From Methyloversatilis thermotolerans (lineage in GTDB: Bacteria > Pseudomonadota > Gammaproteobacteria > Burkholderiales > Rhodocyclaceae), in NCBI RefSeq assembly GCF_000372885.1, contig NZ_KB889967.1, forward strand, positions 1,305,215 to 1,369,214: a stretch of DNA of 64,000 bases, read 5' to 3'. Both the position numbers and the translations under genes were made by a program. Positions 16,847 through 26,256 of this stretch are shown here, piece by piece (positions within the stretch are counted from its first letter, which is position 1; each line of letters opens with the position of its first letter). The notes beneath the pieces were generated by a model, which was not told the origin of the DNA, did no database searches, and saw only the letters and a program-made list of their open reading frames with translations.

Positions 16847-19576
16847 ATGACCGGCACGCATCAACACACCCGCTCGACCTGCTGCTACTGCGGCGTCGGG
16901 TGCGGCGTCATCATCCAGCATGACGGCGAACGCATCGTCGATGTACGCGGCGACCCGGACCACCCGGCCAATTTCGGCCGGCTGTGCACCAAGGGTGCGA
17001 CGCTGCATCTGACCACGCGTCGCGAACTGCGCGCGCTGCATCCAGAGATGCGCGGCTCGCGCGCACTGCCGCGGGAGCGGACCAGCTGGGAGGGTGCGCT
17101 CGATCACGCAGCGGCGCGCTTCGCCGACATCATCCGCAGCCACGGGCCCGATGCCGTCGCCTTCTATGTGTCCGGTCAGTTGCTGACCGAGGACTACTAC
17201 GTCTTCAACAAGCTGGCCAAGGGACTGATAGGCACCAACAACATCGACACCAATTCGCGACTGTGCATGAGCTCGGCCGTGATGGCCTACAAGCAGACAC
17301 TGGGTGCCGATGCGCCTCCGTGCAGTTACCAGGACATCGACCACACCGACTGTCTGCTCATCGCAGGCGGCAATCCGGCCTACGCGCACCCCATCGTCTA
17401 TCGCCGCATCGAAGCCGCACGCGCAGCGAAACCCCGGATGAAGATGATCGTGGTCGATCCGCGCCGCACCGACACCGCATCGGACGCCGATCTGCACCTG
17501 CCTCTGCTGCCGGGTACGGACATATGGCTGTACAACGCAATGCTGCACGTGATGCTGTGGGAAGGTCTGATCGATGAAGATTTCATCGCGCAGCACACCA
17601 CCGGATTTGCCGCGCTGCGCTCGCATGTACGAGAAGTGACGCCAGCGGTTGCCGCCGAAGTGTGCGGCCTGCGCGCCGATGACATCGTCACGGCAGCGCG
17701 CTGGTTCGGTGAAGCGGACGCAGCGATGTCCATGTGGTGCCAGGGCCTCAACCAGTCGCATCACGGCACGCACAGTGGCGCTGCACTCATTGCGCTGCAC
17801 CTGGCCACCGGCCAGATCGGACGCGCGGGCGCCGGTCCTTTCTCGCTGACCGGCCAACCGAATGCCATGGGCGGACGCGAAGTGGGCGGCATGTCCACAC
17901 TGCTGTCGGCGCACCGCGACCTGGCGAATCCTGACCATCGCGCCGAAGTAGCCCGGCTGTGGGGGGTCCCGGAGGTACCCGCGCAACCAGGGTTGACCGC
18001 GGTCGAGTTGTTCGACGCGCTGCACGAAGGAAAGGTGAAGGCGGTTTGGGTCGCTTGTACCAATCCGGCCCATTCCATGCCTGATCAGAGCCGCATCGTC
18101 GAGGCATTGCGAAAGGCCGATTTCGTGGTCGTGCAGGATGCCTGCCGCAATACCGAAACGGCGGGTTTCGCGGACGTGCTGTTGCCGGCAAGCGCCTGGG
18201 GCGAAAAGGACGGTACGGTGACCAATTCGGAACGGAGAATCACGCGTGTACAGGCAGCGGTGCCGGCTCCGGGCGAAGCACGCCCCGACTGGATGATCGC
18301 GCGCGATTTCGCGCGCCGGCTCGGCACGCACCTCGGCCGTGACGCATCGTCACTGTTCCCGTACGAATGCACCGCACAGATATTCGCCGAGCACGCGGAA
18401 AGCACGCGTGGGCGGGATCTGGACATCACCGGGCTGAGCCACGCCTTGCTCGAGACGCATGGCCCGCAGCAGTGGCCCTACCCGGAAGGTGCCTCGTCCG
18501 GCCGCCAGCGCCTGTACCAGGACCGCATATTCGCAACGCCGGATGGCCGCGCCCGCTTCGTAGTGCCGGCCAGCGGCACCACGGCGGAAAGGATAGATGC
18601 GCGTCACCCCCTGCATCTGAACACCGGCCGCTTGCGCGACCACTGGCACTGCATGAGTCGCACCGGACAGGTAGCGCGGCTGTACAGCCATGTGGACGAA
18701 CCACGCGTCGAGGTGCATGCCGACGACCTCGCGCGTCGCGGGCTGAAGGACGGCGATCTGGTGAAGCTGCGCAGCCGGCGCGGCGAGATCGTGCTGCGCG
18801 CGCGCGCAAGCGAGGCCCAGCGCCCGGGCAGCGTTTTCGTGGCCATGCATTGGGGCCGCAACATGCTGTCGAACAGCGGCGCGAATGCGCTGATCGCCGG
18901 ACGTACCGATCCGTTCTCGAAACAGCCTGAGCTCAAGCACGCTGCGATACAGGTCGCGCGCGCCGATCTTCCGTTCCAGGCCTTGCTCATGCGTACCGAA
19001 GCGGACGACGAGCGCGCGTGCGCGAAGGCCCTGCTCAGAATGGATGCGCTCGCGCCTGTGCTGTCGCGCTTCGGCTACGCATCGGTCGCACTGGCCGGCC
19101 GCGAACGTCCGGCCGTGGTGCTGCGCATCGCCCATGCCGACGCAATTCCGCAGGACTGGCTGGCGGAACTGGACCACCTGTTCGGGCTGAACGACGGCCG
19201 CTGCCTCGTCTATCGCGATGCGCGACGGGATATCACCAAGCGCGCGCTGATCGAGGATGGTCTGCTGACCGGCATCCGGCTGACCGGCGAAACCGCGGCG
19301 GCCGACTGGTTGCGCGACGTGATGGTGGAACAGCGACCGACCGCCGACCTGAGACGCTGGATTTTCGCACCGCTCACCACGCCGCCGGTCGCCGCCGAAA
19401 AGCGGGGGCGCATCGTCTGCAACTGTCTGAACGTGGCCGAGCCGGACATTCTGGCGGCCATTGCGCGCGGCGCGGAGCTGAGCGAACTGCAGGACACGCT
19501 GCGCTGCGGCACCTCATGCGGATCCTGCGTACCGGAAATCAAGAGAATGCTGGAGGCCGGGCGGCGGGCGGCCTGA
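16847..19576 (+). CDS. nasA: Assimilatory nitrate reductase catalytic subunit with C-terminal BFD-like domain
   Basis: This 909-residue cytosolic molybdopterin enzyme reduces nitrate to nitrite for NirBD. The N-terminal [4Fe-4S] ligands are in CCYCGVGCGV (from Cys12) with RLCTKG near 46. Mo-bisMGD domains follow, with SRLCMSSAVMAYK near 140 and the GxNxSHHGTHSGA region near 305. There is no Tat signal, as expected for an assimilatory enzyme. The C-terminus ends in a BFD-like [2Fe-2S] module (CNCLNVAEPDIL with CGTSCGSCVPEI). Just before it is a segment resembling the dimerisation domain of FAD reductases, as in NirB. No separate NasC/NasB reductase gene is present, so the electron donor is unclear. 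Confidence 0.94.
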   Translation: MTGTHQHTRSTCCYCGVGCGVIIQHDGERIVDVRGDPDHPANFGRLCTKGATLHLTTRRELRALHPEMRGSRALPRERTSWEGALDHAAARFADIIRSHGPDAVAFYVSGQLLTEDYYVFNKLAKGLIGTNNIDTNSRLCMSSAVMAYKQTLGADAPPCSYQDIDHTDCLLIAGGNPAYAHPIVYRRIEAARAAKPRMKMIVVDPRRTDTASDADLHLPLLPGTDIWLYNAMLHVMLWEGLIDEDFIAQHTTGFAALRSHVREVTPAVAAEVCGLRADDIVTAARWFGEADAAMSMWCQGLNQSHHGTHSGAALIALHLATGQIGRAGAGPFSLTGQPNAMGGREVGGMSTLLSAHRDLANPDHRAEVARLWGVPEVPAQPGLTAVELFDALHEGKVKAVWVACTNPAHSMPDQSRIVEALRKADFVVVQDACRNTETAGFADVLLPASAWGEKDGTVTNSERRITRVQAAVPAPGEARPDWMIARDFARRLGTHLGRDASSLFPYECTAQIFAEHAESTRGRDLDITGLSHALLETHGPQQWPYPEGASSGRQRLYQDRIFATPDGRARFVVPASGTTAERIDARHPLHLNTGRLRDHWHCMSRTGQVARLYSHVDEPRVEVHADDLARRGLKDGDLVKLRSRRGEIVLRARASEAQRPGSVFVAMHWGRNMLSNSGANALIAGRTDPFSKQPELKHAAIQVARADLPFQALLMRTEADDERACAKALLRMDALAPVLSRFGYASVALAGRERPAVVLRIAHADAIPQDWLAELDHLFGLNDGRCLVYRDARRDITKRALIEDGLLTGIRLTGETAAADWLRDVMVEQRPTADLRRWIFAPLTTPPVAAEKRGRIVCNCLNVAEPDILAAIARGAELSELQDTLRCGTSCGSCVPEIKRMLEAGRRAA

Positions 19577-19604
19577 TCACGGCGACAGAGGGGAGTTTGC
19601 GGGA

Positions 19605-20597
19605 ATGTTGAGCCAACAGAAGCTGACCGACATGCTGTCCGCGCTCGGACGCGGCGGCAAGGAGACGCGCGATCTCGCGGAATCCGAGGCCTACAGCCTG
19701 TTCGCCGACATGCTGGATGGAAGGATTCCGGCTCTGGAACTGGGTGCACTGCTGGCCAGCCTGCGCTGGAAGCACGAGAGCGCAGACGAACTTGCGGGAT
19801 TCGCACGCGCCCTGAATGAACGGATTCCCACGCTTGAACTGCCGCCTCACTTGCCGCGTACCGTCGTCATACCCAGCTATGCGTGCGCGGGTCGCGCGCC
19901 CAACCTGATGCCGCTGCTCGCCATGATGCTTGCCCGCATGGGCGTACCGGTCATGGTGCATGGGCTTTACGGACGCGGGGCTCCAGCGGGCAATATGGAA
20001 GTGTTCGAGCGGCTGGGATTGACGGCATGCAGCACGCTGTCCGAAGCGGCGAACAGCCTGCACGCCGGGCGTTGTGCCCTGGTCCCGACCGAAGTGCTGA
20101 ATCCGGCGCTGGACAGTCTGGTGCGCTTGCGCGACCGCATGGGCCATCGCAATACGGCGCACGTGGCCGCCAAGCTGCTGGACCCGGCCCCACTGCACAG
20201 CCTGCGGCTGATCTGCCTGGCTGACGCGCATCTGATGTCGCGACTGCACGAAGTCCTGCTGCGCGGACCGGAGCGCGCGCTGCTCATGCGGGCACCCGAT
20301 GAAGATTCGTTCACCGACCCGCTGCGCCGCCCGCGCATCGATCTTTTCGAGCGCATGAGCGTGCGCACACTGTTCGCAGCCGAGAGCGGAACGCCGCCAC
20401 AAAGTCATCCGCTGCCCCCGGCGGATGATATCGACGCCACATCGCGCTGCATCAGTGAAATGCTCGAGGGGCATCGCGCCATTCCGCACCCGGTCCAGAA
20501 CCAGCTGGCCGCCTGCCTGTACGGAAGCGGGGCGGCGCGCGACATGACGCATGCCAAGGCTGCAGTGTCCCTGGGTCTGGCGCACACCGCTCACTGA
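19605..20597 (+). CDS. ybiB: YbiB-like protein, anthranilate phosphoribosyltransferase fold (copy 2)
   Basis: This 330-residue paralogue of the gene at 9171-10085 has the same landmarks: SEAYSLFADMLDGRIPALELGALLASLR, AGRAPNLMPLLAMMLARMGVP, MGHRNTAHVAAKLLDPA and LLMRAPDEDSF (each shown in part in the family). It begins 28 bases after nasA with GGGGAG upstream, so it is probably transcribed with nasA from the sigma-54 promoter. YbiB/TrpD2 proteins bind nucleic acid (family knowledge). Why one should be co-expressed with nitrate reductase is unknown; a lineage-specific association is likely. Confidence 0.8.
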   Translation: MLSQQKLTDMLSALGRGGKETRDLAESEAYSLFADMLDGRIPALELGALLASLRWKHESADELAGFARALNERIPTLELPPHLPRTVVIPSYACAGRAPNLMPLLAMMLARMGVPVMVHGLYGRGAPAGNMEVFERLGLTACSTLSEAANSLHAGRCALVPTEVLNPALDSLVRLRDRMGHRNTAHVAAKLLDPAPLHSLRLICLADAHLMSRLHEVLLRGPERALLMRAPDEDSFTDPLRRPRIDLFERMSVRTLFAAESGTPPQSHPLPPADDIDATSRCISEMLEGHRAIPHPVQNQLAACLYGSGAARDMTHAKAAVSLGLAHTAH

Positions 20598-20678
20598 AAT
20601 CGGGCCGCGGCGCACGCAAGCCACCCCCTCGCGCGGCAGTCCGTTCGCGACGCGGTGCTGGTGGGCGACCGGCTTCAG

Positions 20679-21536
20679 TCAGCCGTCGTGCCGCTGCATC
20701 CAGTCCAGGCAGCGCTTCCAGCCGTCCTGAGCTTCAGCGGCACGATAGCTCGGACGATAGTCGGCATGGAAGGCATGCGGTGCGTCGGGATAGAGCACGA
20801 TTTCGGATGCGCGCGCGGCCGCGGGCGCCGTGCCTTGCGCCAGCGCCGCCCGCATGGCATCGACATCGCTGACCGGAATACCCTGGTCCTTGCCGCCGTA
20901 AAGTCCCAGTACGGGCGCCTTGATGCTCGCGACGATGTCCAGCGGATGTTCCGGCGTGACATCGTTGGGTACGCCATCCAGCCTCCCGTACCAGGCCACG
21001 CCGGAGCGCAGTCCTGCGCGATGTGCAGCGTACAGCCAGGTCACCCGGCCCCCCCAGCAGAAACCGGTCACATGCACGCGCTTCGCATCGCCGCCCTGCC
21101 CATCGGCCCATGCCACGCAGGCATCGAGGTCCGACATGACCTGGGCATCGGGCACACGCGACACGATGCGTTCAAGAATGTCCTGCACACTGGCCAGCGA
21201 AGACGGGTCACCCTGACGGAAATACAGCTCCGGGGCGATGGCCAGATAGCCTGCCCGGGCGAAGCGGCGGCACACATCGCGAATGTGCTCATGCACGCCG
21301 AATATTTCCTGTACCACCAGGACCACTGCGCTTCTTTCGCCGTTATCGGGGCGCGCGAAATAGACCGGCAAGGTCTTGCCATCGGCCGCACGCACCGAGG
21401 CATCGCCCACCTTCAGACCGGTGGCGGGCGTCGTGATCACCTGTTGCGCAACCACCGGCTGCACCGCCAGCGCAAAACCGGAGGCGCCGGCATGCAACAG
21501 GAAGTCTCTTCGCGTCAGGATTGCTCTGTCATCCAT
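20679..21536 (-). CDS. Dienelactone hydrolase family protein, Tat-exported
   Basis: This 285-residue alpha/beta hydrolase has its nucleophile cysteine in GFCWGG (near 158), an Asp in GGKDQGIP and a His in DAPHAFHADYR. These form the Cys-His-Asp triad of dienelactone hydrolases, which open muconolactones in aromatic degradation. The N-terminus has RRDFLLHAGASGFALA, a twin-arginine signal ending near VVAQ, so a periplasmic location is predicted. GGAGGT stands just before the ATG at 21536. No chlorocatechol or other aromatic-pathway genes are nearby, so the real substrate is open. The 3' end faces ybiB. Confidence 0.87.
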   Translation of the reverse strand: MDDRAILTRRDFLLHAGASGFALAVQPVVAQQVITTPATGLKVGDASVRAADGKTLPVYFARPDNGERSAVVLVVQEIFGVHEHIRDVCRRFARAGYLAIAPELYFRQGDPSSLASVQDILERIVSRVPDAQVMSDLDACVAWADGQGGDAKRVHVTGFCWGGRVTWLYAAHRAGLRSGVAWYGRLDGVPNDVTPEHPLDIVASIKAPVLGLYGGKDQGIPVSDVDAMRAALAQGTAPAAARASEIVLYPDAPHAFHADYRPSYRAAEAQDGWKRCLDWMQRHDG

Positions 21537-21559
21537 GTGACCTCCTCCGTGCTGTCGAT

Positions 21560-22144
21560 TCAAGGCTTGATGAAGGCAGGCTCGGGTGCCGGCGACTCCT
21601 CCACATACTTGAGCAATTGCCTGGCCATGTCCTGCCGCCCTGCGCTCGCCGCCTGCGGCACATAGTTGCGGAATATCTCGCTGACCGCAGACCGTTCGCG
21701 CCCCTGGAACTGGTCGGCAACCGGCAGCAGCCGCTCGAGGGTCTTGAGACCTTCGGGCCACTTGTCCTGCGCGGCATAGGCGATGGACAGTTCGGCAAGC
21801 CGCCTGGCATAGGGCAGATCGAGCGGCTTGCCGGCAATGCGTACGTCCTCCAGCGCGAGCGACTCAAGGAGCAATTCCTCGGCCGCCTCCCAGTTGCCTA
21901 TCATCCGCTTGAGCTGGGCGTAGTTGTAGATGCGGAGTGAACGCGATTCCGCCGGCACCTCCTTGAAGTCGGATGCGGTCAGCGACTTGTAGCACAGCTC
22001 GTCGGCCGACCCGATCTGGTTGTTCGCCCAGGCGGCCCTGCATTCACGGAAGAAGCGATCGGATTCGCCTTCCCCGGCATGCGCCCCCGCTGTCAGCAGC
22101 AGCAGCGCCAGCCCCACGCCCTGCACGATCCCTCTTGTTGTCAT
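21560..22144 (-). CDS. Secreted TPR-like protein of unknown function
   Basis: The 194-residue protein has a signal peptide (TTRGIVQGVGLALLLLTAGAHA, cleaved before GEGES) and then helical repeats resembling tetratricopeptides (AELSIAYAAQDKWPEGLKTL is the clearest). Two cysteines (FFRECRAAW and DELCYKSL) could form a disulphide in the periplasm. GAGGAGAG precedes the ATG at 22144. It lies 23 bases upstream of the dienelactone hydrolase start, in the same direction, and just downstream of yaaA, so it may share their transcript. I do not recognise a specific family. Confidence 0.6.
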   Translation of the reverse strand: MTTRGIVQGVGLALLLLTAGAHAGEGESDRFFRECRAAWANNQIGSADELCYKSLTASDFKEVPAESRSLRIYNYAQLKRMIGNWEAAEELLLESLALEDVRIAGKPLDLPYARRLAELSIAYAAQDKWPEGLKTLERLLPVADQFQGRERSAVSEIFRNYVPQAASAGRQDMARQLLKYVEESPAPEPAFIKP

Positions 22145-22173
22145 GGTCCGCTCTCCTCGGTCGTTGTCATGTG

Positions 22174-22947
22174 TCACTCGACACGTCTTCTGAATATCCA
22201 TTCCGAGGCGGTCGACACCGAGGCGTCGAAGGCATAGCCCTCGACATCGAAGCCGCGCAACGCCTCCGGATCGGTGATGTGCCGCTGCGCCGCGTAACGC
22301 GCCATCAGTCCGCGTGCACGCTTTGCGAAGAAGCTGATCACCTTGTAGCCCTCGCCCTTCCAGTCCTGGAACACCGGCTGTATCACCTCGGCCCGCAGTA
22401 CCTTGCGTCGCACCGACTTGAAGTACTCGTCGCTGGCGAGGTTGACCAGGACCTGAGCGTTTTCGTTCGCAAGCGCCTCGTTCAGCGCCTGCGCAGGCAG
22501 ATCCCCCCAGAATGCGTACAGATCCTTGCCACGCGCGTTGGAGAGGCGGGTACCCATCTCGAGCCGGTAAGGCAGCATCAGGTCAAGCGGCCGCAACACG
22601 CCATACAGACCGGACAGGATGCGTACATGTCCCTGCAGCCAGTCCACCGCGGCTGCATCCAGCGTGCGCACATTCAGTCCCTCGTAGACGTCGCCGTTGA
22701 AGGCATACGCCGCCTGGCGTCCGCGCTCCGGGCCGTAGTCCGCGGTCCATGACGCGAAACGCTCGAAGTTGAGCGCGGCCAGCGCATCGGATATCGACAT
22801 GAGGGAAGCGATCTCCGCCGGGGACCGGCGTCGCAGCATCTCGATCAGTTCCGCCGAATGCGCGAGGAAATCCGGGCGTGTATATGCGCTGACCGGCAAG
22901 GGCGTTTCGTAATCGAGCGACTTCGCGGGAGACAGTGCGATGATCAT
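22174..22947 (-). CDS. yaaA: Peroxide stress protein YaaA (DUF328)
   Basis: The 257-residue protein begins [18 protein letters not shown], the family N-terminus. It also contains [39 protein letters not shown] and [12 protein letters not shown], all highly conserved in YaaA. In E. coli YaaA limits free iron and DNA damage during hydrogen peroxide stress and binds DNA (family knowledge). The start was set at the conserved MII; 39 upstream in-frame residues lack family support. Confidence 0.93.
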   Translation of the reverse strand: MIIALSPAKSLDYETPLPVSAYTRPDFLAHSAELIEMLRRRSPAEIASLMSISDALAALNFERFASWTADYGPERGRQAAYAFNGDVYEGLNVRTLDAAAVDWLQGHVRILSGLYGVLRPLDLMLPYRLEMGTRLSNARGKDLYAFWGDLPAQALNEALANENAQVLVNLASDEYFKSVRRKVLRAEVIQPVFQDWKGEGYKVISFFAKRARGLMARYAAQRHITDPEALRGFDVEGYAFDASVSTASEWIFRRRVE

Positions 22948-23089
22948 GGCAGGACAGCTGAATGCGGAATCGCGATGGTAACGTGGCTCGCCGCAACTGC
23001 GCTCGCCACGCCATTCGCACGGTCGCGGGAATGCGCCGTGCCACATCGGGACGCTGCCAGCCACGGCCTGATGGTGGGCACGTGGCCGG

Positions 23090-23127
23090 AAAACAGAACG
23101 GGCAGGTCGCTGCCGACCTGCCCGTTC
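23090..23127 (-). terminator. Intrinsic terminator of the HU gene
   Basis: A 14-bp perfect stem (GAACGGGCAGGTCG at 23096-23109 with its complement at 23114-23127) has a four-base loop. Read on the minus strand it is followed by TGTTTTCC. It lies 60 bp past the HU stop codon at 23187. Confidence 0.8.
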
Positions 23128-23186
23128 CGCTCTTTCTGCCCGGGGCGCGCCTTGAAGCAGGTCGCTCCGGTCCGGAATTCCTTCAA

Positions 23187-23465
23187 TTACTTCTTGTTGA
23201 TCGCCTTCTTCAGCGCAGCGCCCGCGGTGAATTTGGCGGTCTTCGCCGCCGGGATCTTGATGGTGGCGCCGGTGCGCGGGTTGCGGCCGGTACGGGCCGC
23301 GCGCTTGCCGGTGGCGAAAGTGCCGAAGCCGACCAGGGTGACCTTGCCGCCCTTCTTCAGTTCAGTGGTGACGGACTCGAGGAAGCCGTCGAGCATACGG
23401 CCTGCCGCAGCCTTGGATACATCAGCTTTCTTCGCGAGTGCTTCAATCAGTTCTGCTTTGTTCAT
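23187..23465 (-). CDS. hupB: DNA-binding protein HU
   Basis: This 92-residue nucleoid protein begins [19 protein letters not shown]. It has the DNA-binding arm signature [21 protein letters not shown] near 47-66 (key residues Arg and Pro of RNPRTG). It bends DNA as a dimer. HU-beta-like rather than IHF is inferred from length and arm sequence. A good promoter lies 50-80 bp upstream and a strong hairpin terminator follows, so it forms its own transcription unit. Confidence 0.95.
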   Translation of the reverse strand: MNKAELIEALAKKADVSKAAAGRMLDGFLESVTTELKKGGKVTLVGFGTFATGKRAARTGRNPRTGATIKIPAAKTAKFTAGAALKKAINKK

Positions 23466-23516
23466 CTACGTCTCCTACTTGGTTGTACGCTAGGGCGCGC
23501 GGGAAAACCTGTCGCG

Positions 23517-23545
23517 ATGATAGTGAGGCCGGGCGCGCTCCACAA
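23517..23545 (-). promoter_or_regulatory. Sigma-70 promoter of hupB
   Basis: On the minus strand, TTGTGG (23545-23540) and TATCAT (23522-23517) are separated by exactly 17 bp. The predicted start is about 45 bp before the HU ATG. Confidence 0.65.
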
Positions 23546-23685
23546 GCGGGTATCCGGACTTTCTTCATGAATTCGCGCGCTTTGCCGGGCAATTGTGCCC
23601 GTGAAGCGTGCGCCGACCGGGGTGTGCACCGCAACACAGTCCCATTTGCACATCTTTTGGGGCGACCCGTGCATAATCAGTGTCC

Positions 23686-24294
23686 ATGAAATTCCTGTTC
23701 GACCTGCTGCCGGTCATCCTTTTTTTCGCAGCGTACAAGATCGCCGGCGGTTCGCCGGATGCCTCGGCTGACCTCGCCATGCGGGTACTGGGTGACAGCA
23801 TCGTGGCCAGCCAGGCACCCATACTGATCGCCACCGCGGTCGCCATACTGGCTACCCTGGGTCAGGTGATCTGGCTGCTCGCCCGCGGGCGCAAGGTCGA
23901 TACGATGTTGTGGATCAGCCTCGCACTCATCGTCGTGTTCGGTGGCGCGACTCTGGTACTGCACGATGCGACCTTCATCAAGTGGAAACCCACCGTGCTT
24001 TACTGGCTGTTTGCAGGCACCCTTCTCGTATCCGCGCTGGTTTTCAGGCGCAATCTGATCCGTGCCCTGATGGAACAGCAGGTGCAATTGCCCGAACCGG
24101 TCTGGGCGCGACTCAACCTGTCGTGGATCGCATTCTTCGCGGTGATGGGCGCCTTGAACCTCTATGTCGCCTTTTCATACAGCGAGGATACCTGGGTCGA
24201 TTTCAAGCTGTACGGCGGCATGGGCCTCATGCTTCTGTTCGTGATCGGCCAGGGTTTCATGCTGTCCCGTCACATCGAAGAAACGAATTCCTGA
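23686..24294 (+). CDS. yciB: Septation protein A / YciB inner-membrane protein
   Basis: The 202-residue protein has five or six hydrophobic helices. It carries the family start [19 protein letters not shown] and motifs [12 protein letters not shown] and [19 protein letters not shown] (membrane segments, shown in part). YciB/IspZ proteins affect cell envelope synthesis and septation (family knowledge). A GTG two codons upstream is an alternative start. It heads the yciB-yciI-bolA-ppiC cluster common in betaproteobacteria. Confidence 0.92.
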   Translation: MKFLFDLLPVILFFAAYKIAGGSPDASADLAMRVLGDSIVASQAPILIATAVAILATLGQVIWLLARGRKVDTMLWISLALIVVFGGATLVLHDATFIKWKPTVLYWLFAGTLLVSALVFRRNLIRALMEQQVQLPEPVWARLNLSWIAFFAVMGALNLYVAFSYSEDTWVDFKLYGGMGLMLLFVIGQGFMLSRHIEETNS

Positions 24295-24310
24295 TTTAAT
24301 CGAGGGCTTC

Positions 24311-24613
24311 ATGTTTTACGCAATCATCGGAGAGGACGTTCCATCCAGTCTGGAAAGGCGGATGGAGATACGTCCGGAACATCTCGCCCGCCTGCAGGCG
24401 CTTCAGGATGAAGGCCGCCTGCTGCTTGCCGGTCCGCTGCCCGCTGTCGATTCACCGGACCCTGGCAGCGCCGGGTTCACCGGCAGTCTGGTTGTTGCGG
24501 AATTCGATTCGCTCGAGGACGCGCAGGACTGGGCTGATGCCGACCCTTACGCGACCGGCGGCGTGTTCGCACGCATCACGGTGAAACCTTTCCGCAAGGT
24601 GTTTCCATCATGA
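24311..24613 (+). CDS. yciI: YciI family protein
   Basis: The 100-residue ferredoxin-like dimer protein begins [11 protein letters not shown] and has [22 protein letters not shown] near 22-42 with the conserved His. [20 protein letters not shown] lies at the C-terminus. YciI-like proteins are putative small enzymes with a His-Asp pair; the E. coli role is unknown. It begins 16 bases after yciB, and its stop overlaps the bolA start by ATGA. Confidence 0.9.
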   Translation: MFYAIIGEDVPSSLERRMEIRPEHLARLQALQDEGRLLLAGPLPAVDSPDPGSAGFTGSLVVAEFDSLEDAQDWADADPYATGGVFARITVKPFRKVFPS

Positions 24614-24891
24614 GCGATCCCTCCGCAGTGGAAACCCTGCTGCGGGAAAGACTGTCGACGCTGTCTCCCGTCGCGCTGGAGCTGGTCGACGAGTCGCATC
24701 TGCATGCCGGCCACGCCGGCGCTCGTTCGGGTGGCAGGCACTACCGGCTGGACATCGTGTCCGGCTCGTTTGCCGGCCTGCGCACCATGGAGCGGCACAG
24801 GCTCGTGTATGCCGCACTGGGCGACCTGATGCAGCGCGACATCCATGCATTGTCCATCACGGCGCGCTCTCCCGATGAAACCACGCGATGA
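24610..24891 (+). CDS. bolA: BolA family protein
   Basis: The 93-residue protein has the BolA core [21 protein letters not shown] with [17 protein letters not shown] (both shown in part). BolA-like proteins bind monothiol glutaredoxins through a [2Fe-2S] cluster and act in iron-sulphur or stress functions (family knowledge). The conserved ligand His is in HRLVYAAL. Translation is coupled to yciI through ATGA. It is followed 52 bases later by the ppiC-type gene. Confidence 0.9.
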   Translation: MSDPSAVETLLRERLSTLSPVALELVDESHLHAGHAGARSGGRHYRLDIVSGSFAGLRTMERHRLVYAALGDLMQRDIHALSITARSPDETTR

Positions 24892-24943
24892 CACGTCATC
24901 GCCCCTGAAAGCAGCCACCGGACCCCAACCGAAAGGTATATCA

Positions 24944-25771
24944 ATGAAGAAGACGCTTCCCGTACTGACTGTTGCGCTGCTCACTGCGCTGTCCTCCCCT
25001 GCCTTCGCCCAGCAGAAGGCCAAGGAAAAGGCTGCGGCGCCTGCCGCGGCGAGCGAGGGCGGAGTGATGGCGACGGTCAATGGCAAGCCCATTCCGCAAG
25101 GCCGTGCCGATGTGATGATCCGAAACCAGGTCGCACAGGGCCAGCAGGACGGCGAGCAGTTGCGTACAGCAGTCCGTGAGGAACTGATCCGCCGCGAAGT
25201 GCTGACGCAGGCAGCCACTTCCAAGGGCCTGGACAAGAACGCCGCGCTGATGGCGCAGGCAGACCTGGCCCGTCAGGCGGTGCTGATCCAGGCCTATCTG
25301 CAGGACTACATGCGCAACCATCCGATCAGCGAAGACACCATCAAGGCCGAGTACGAAAAGATCAAGGCCGGCCTGGGCAACAAGGAATACAAGGCGCGCC
25401 ACATCCTGGTGAAGACCGAGGACAAGGCGAAGGAAATCATCGGCAAGCTGCAGGCGGGCGAGAAGTTCGAGGATCTGGCCAAGGAATCGGAAGATCCGGG
25501 TTCCAAGGACCGCGGTGGCGAACTGGGCTGGAGCGCCCCCGCCCAATACGTGAAGCCGTTTGCGGAAGCGCTTACCAAGCTGGAGAAGGGCAAGTTCACG
25601 CCGCAGCCCATCCGCACCGACTTCGGCTACCACGTGATCAAGCTGGAAGACGTGCGCGACCTGAAGCTTCCGTCCTATGATGAGGCCAAGCCTCAGATCG
25701 CGCAGCGCCTGGAACAGCAGGCGATCGCCGCACACGTGAACGAACTGCGCCAGAAGGCGACCGTGAAGTAA
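24944..25771 (+). CDS. Periplasmic parvulin-type peptidyl-prolyl isomerase
   Basis: This 275-residue exported foldase catalyses cis-trans isomerisation of prolyl bonds in envelope proteins. The signal peptide is MKKTLPVLTVALLTALSSPAFA. An N-terminal SurA-like helical region follows. The parvulin domain (about 140-240) shows KARHILVKTEDKA, FEDLAKESEDPGSKDRGGELGW and TDFGYHVIKLED, each conserved in PpiC/PrsA. Last in the yciB-yciI-bolA cluster. Confidence 0.92.
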   Translation: MKKTLPVLTVALLTALSSPAFAQQKAKEKAAAPAAASEGGVMATVNGKPIPQGRADVMIRNQVAQGQQDGEQLRTAVREELIRREVLTQAATSKGLDKNAALMAQADLARQAVLIQAYLQDYMRNHPISEDTIKAEYEKIKAGLGNKEYKARHILVKTEDKAKEIIGKLQAGEKFEDLAKESEDPGSKDRGGELGWSAPAQYVKPFAEALTKLEKGKFTPQPIRTDFGYHVIKLEDVRDLKLPSYDEAKPQIAQRLEQQAIAAHVNELRQKATVK

Positions 25772-25865
25772 TCCGGGCGCGCTCGCCTGCGGGCGCGTCC
25801 GCCTCAATCTCCGGGATCATTCGACCGTAATCACGGTCAGTGCCCTGATGAAGGAGGAACACGCC

Positions 25866-26228
25866 ATGCAGCGCGAAAAGCCATCCGGAGGTGCCCGTGT
25901 CATCCAGGCGCAGGAGCCCATGCTGCGCCTGTGGTGGCGCTACATCTGGCCCTTCGTCTATTTTCGCGACTGCACGCGCGGCAGCACGCTGGAACGCGTG
26001 CAGAGCTACCGTCACAACCGGTCGATGCGCCGCCACCTGCCGGGCTTCATCGTCAAGTGGCTGGTGTTTACCGCATTCTGGTTCAGCTTCGGGCTCATGT
26101 TCGATGCCGCCGCCGGTCTGGTGATTCCGGCGGCGTGCTGCTTCGTGACCGGCACATGGAGCGGCATCGTGGCGGTGCTGCTGTTCATTGCATGGACCTG
26201 GCTGGAGCGGTTTCCCGAACTGCACTGA
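25866..26228 (+). CDS. Small membrane protein of unknown function
   Basis: This 120-residue protein has no family that I recognise. The chosen ATG has AAGGAGG nine bases upstream, which rules out the upstream ATG at 25848 that lies inside that site. An aromatic-rich stretch (LWWRYIWPFVYFRD) near 20-33 is followed by a basic region (RHNRSMRRHLP) and two hydrophobic helices near 60-80 and 85-107. It is transcribed in the same direction as ppiC but 94 bases away. Composition and codon use match the neighbours. Confidence 0.65.
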   Translation: MQREKPSGGARVIQAQEPMLRLWWRYIWPFVYFRDCTRGSTLERVQSYRHNRSMRRHLPGFIVKWLVFTAFWFSFGLMFDAAAGLVIPAACCFVTGTWSGIVAVLLFIAWTWLERFPELH

Positions 26229-26256
26229 ATCGCAGTCGGGGAACCGGGTGTTTCCG

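Noticed and set aside
22944-23186. 80-codon minus-strand frame after the HU stop
   Set aside because: It reads through the hairpin terminator and has no start signal or family resemblance.
25773-25800. GC-rich hairpin after the ppiC-type gene
   Set aside because: A 7-bp stem can form but is not followed by a T-run, so a terminator call is not supported.
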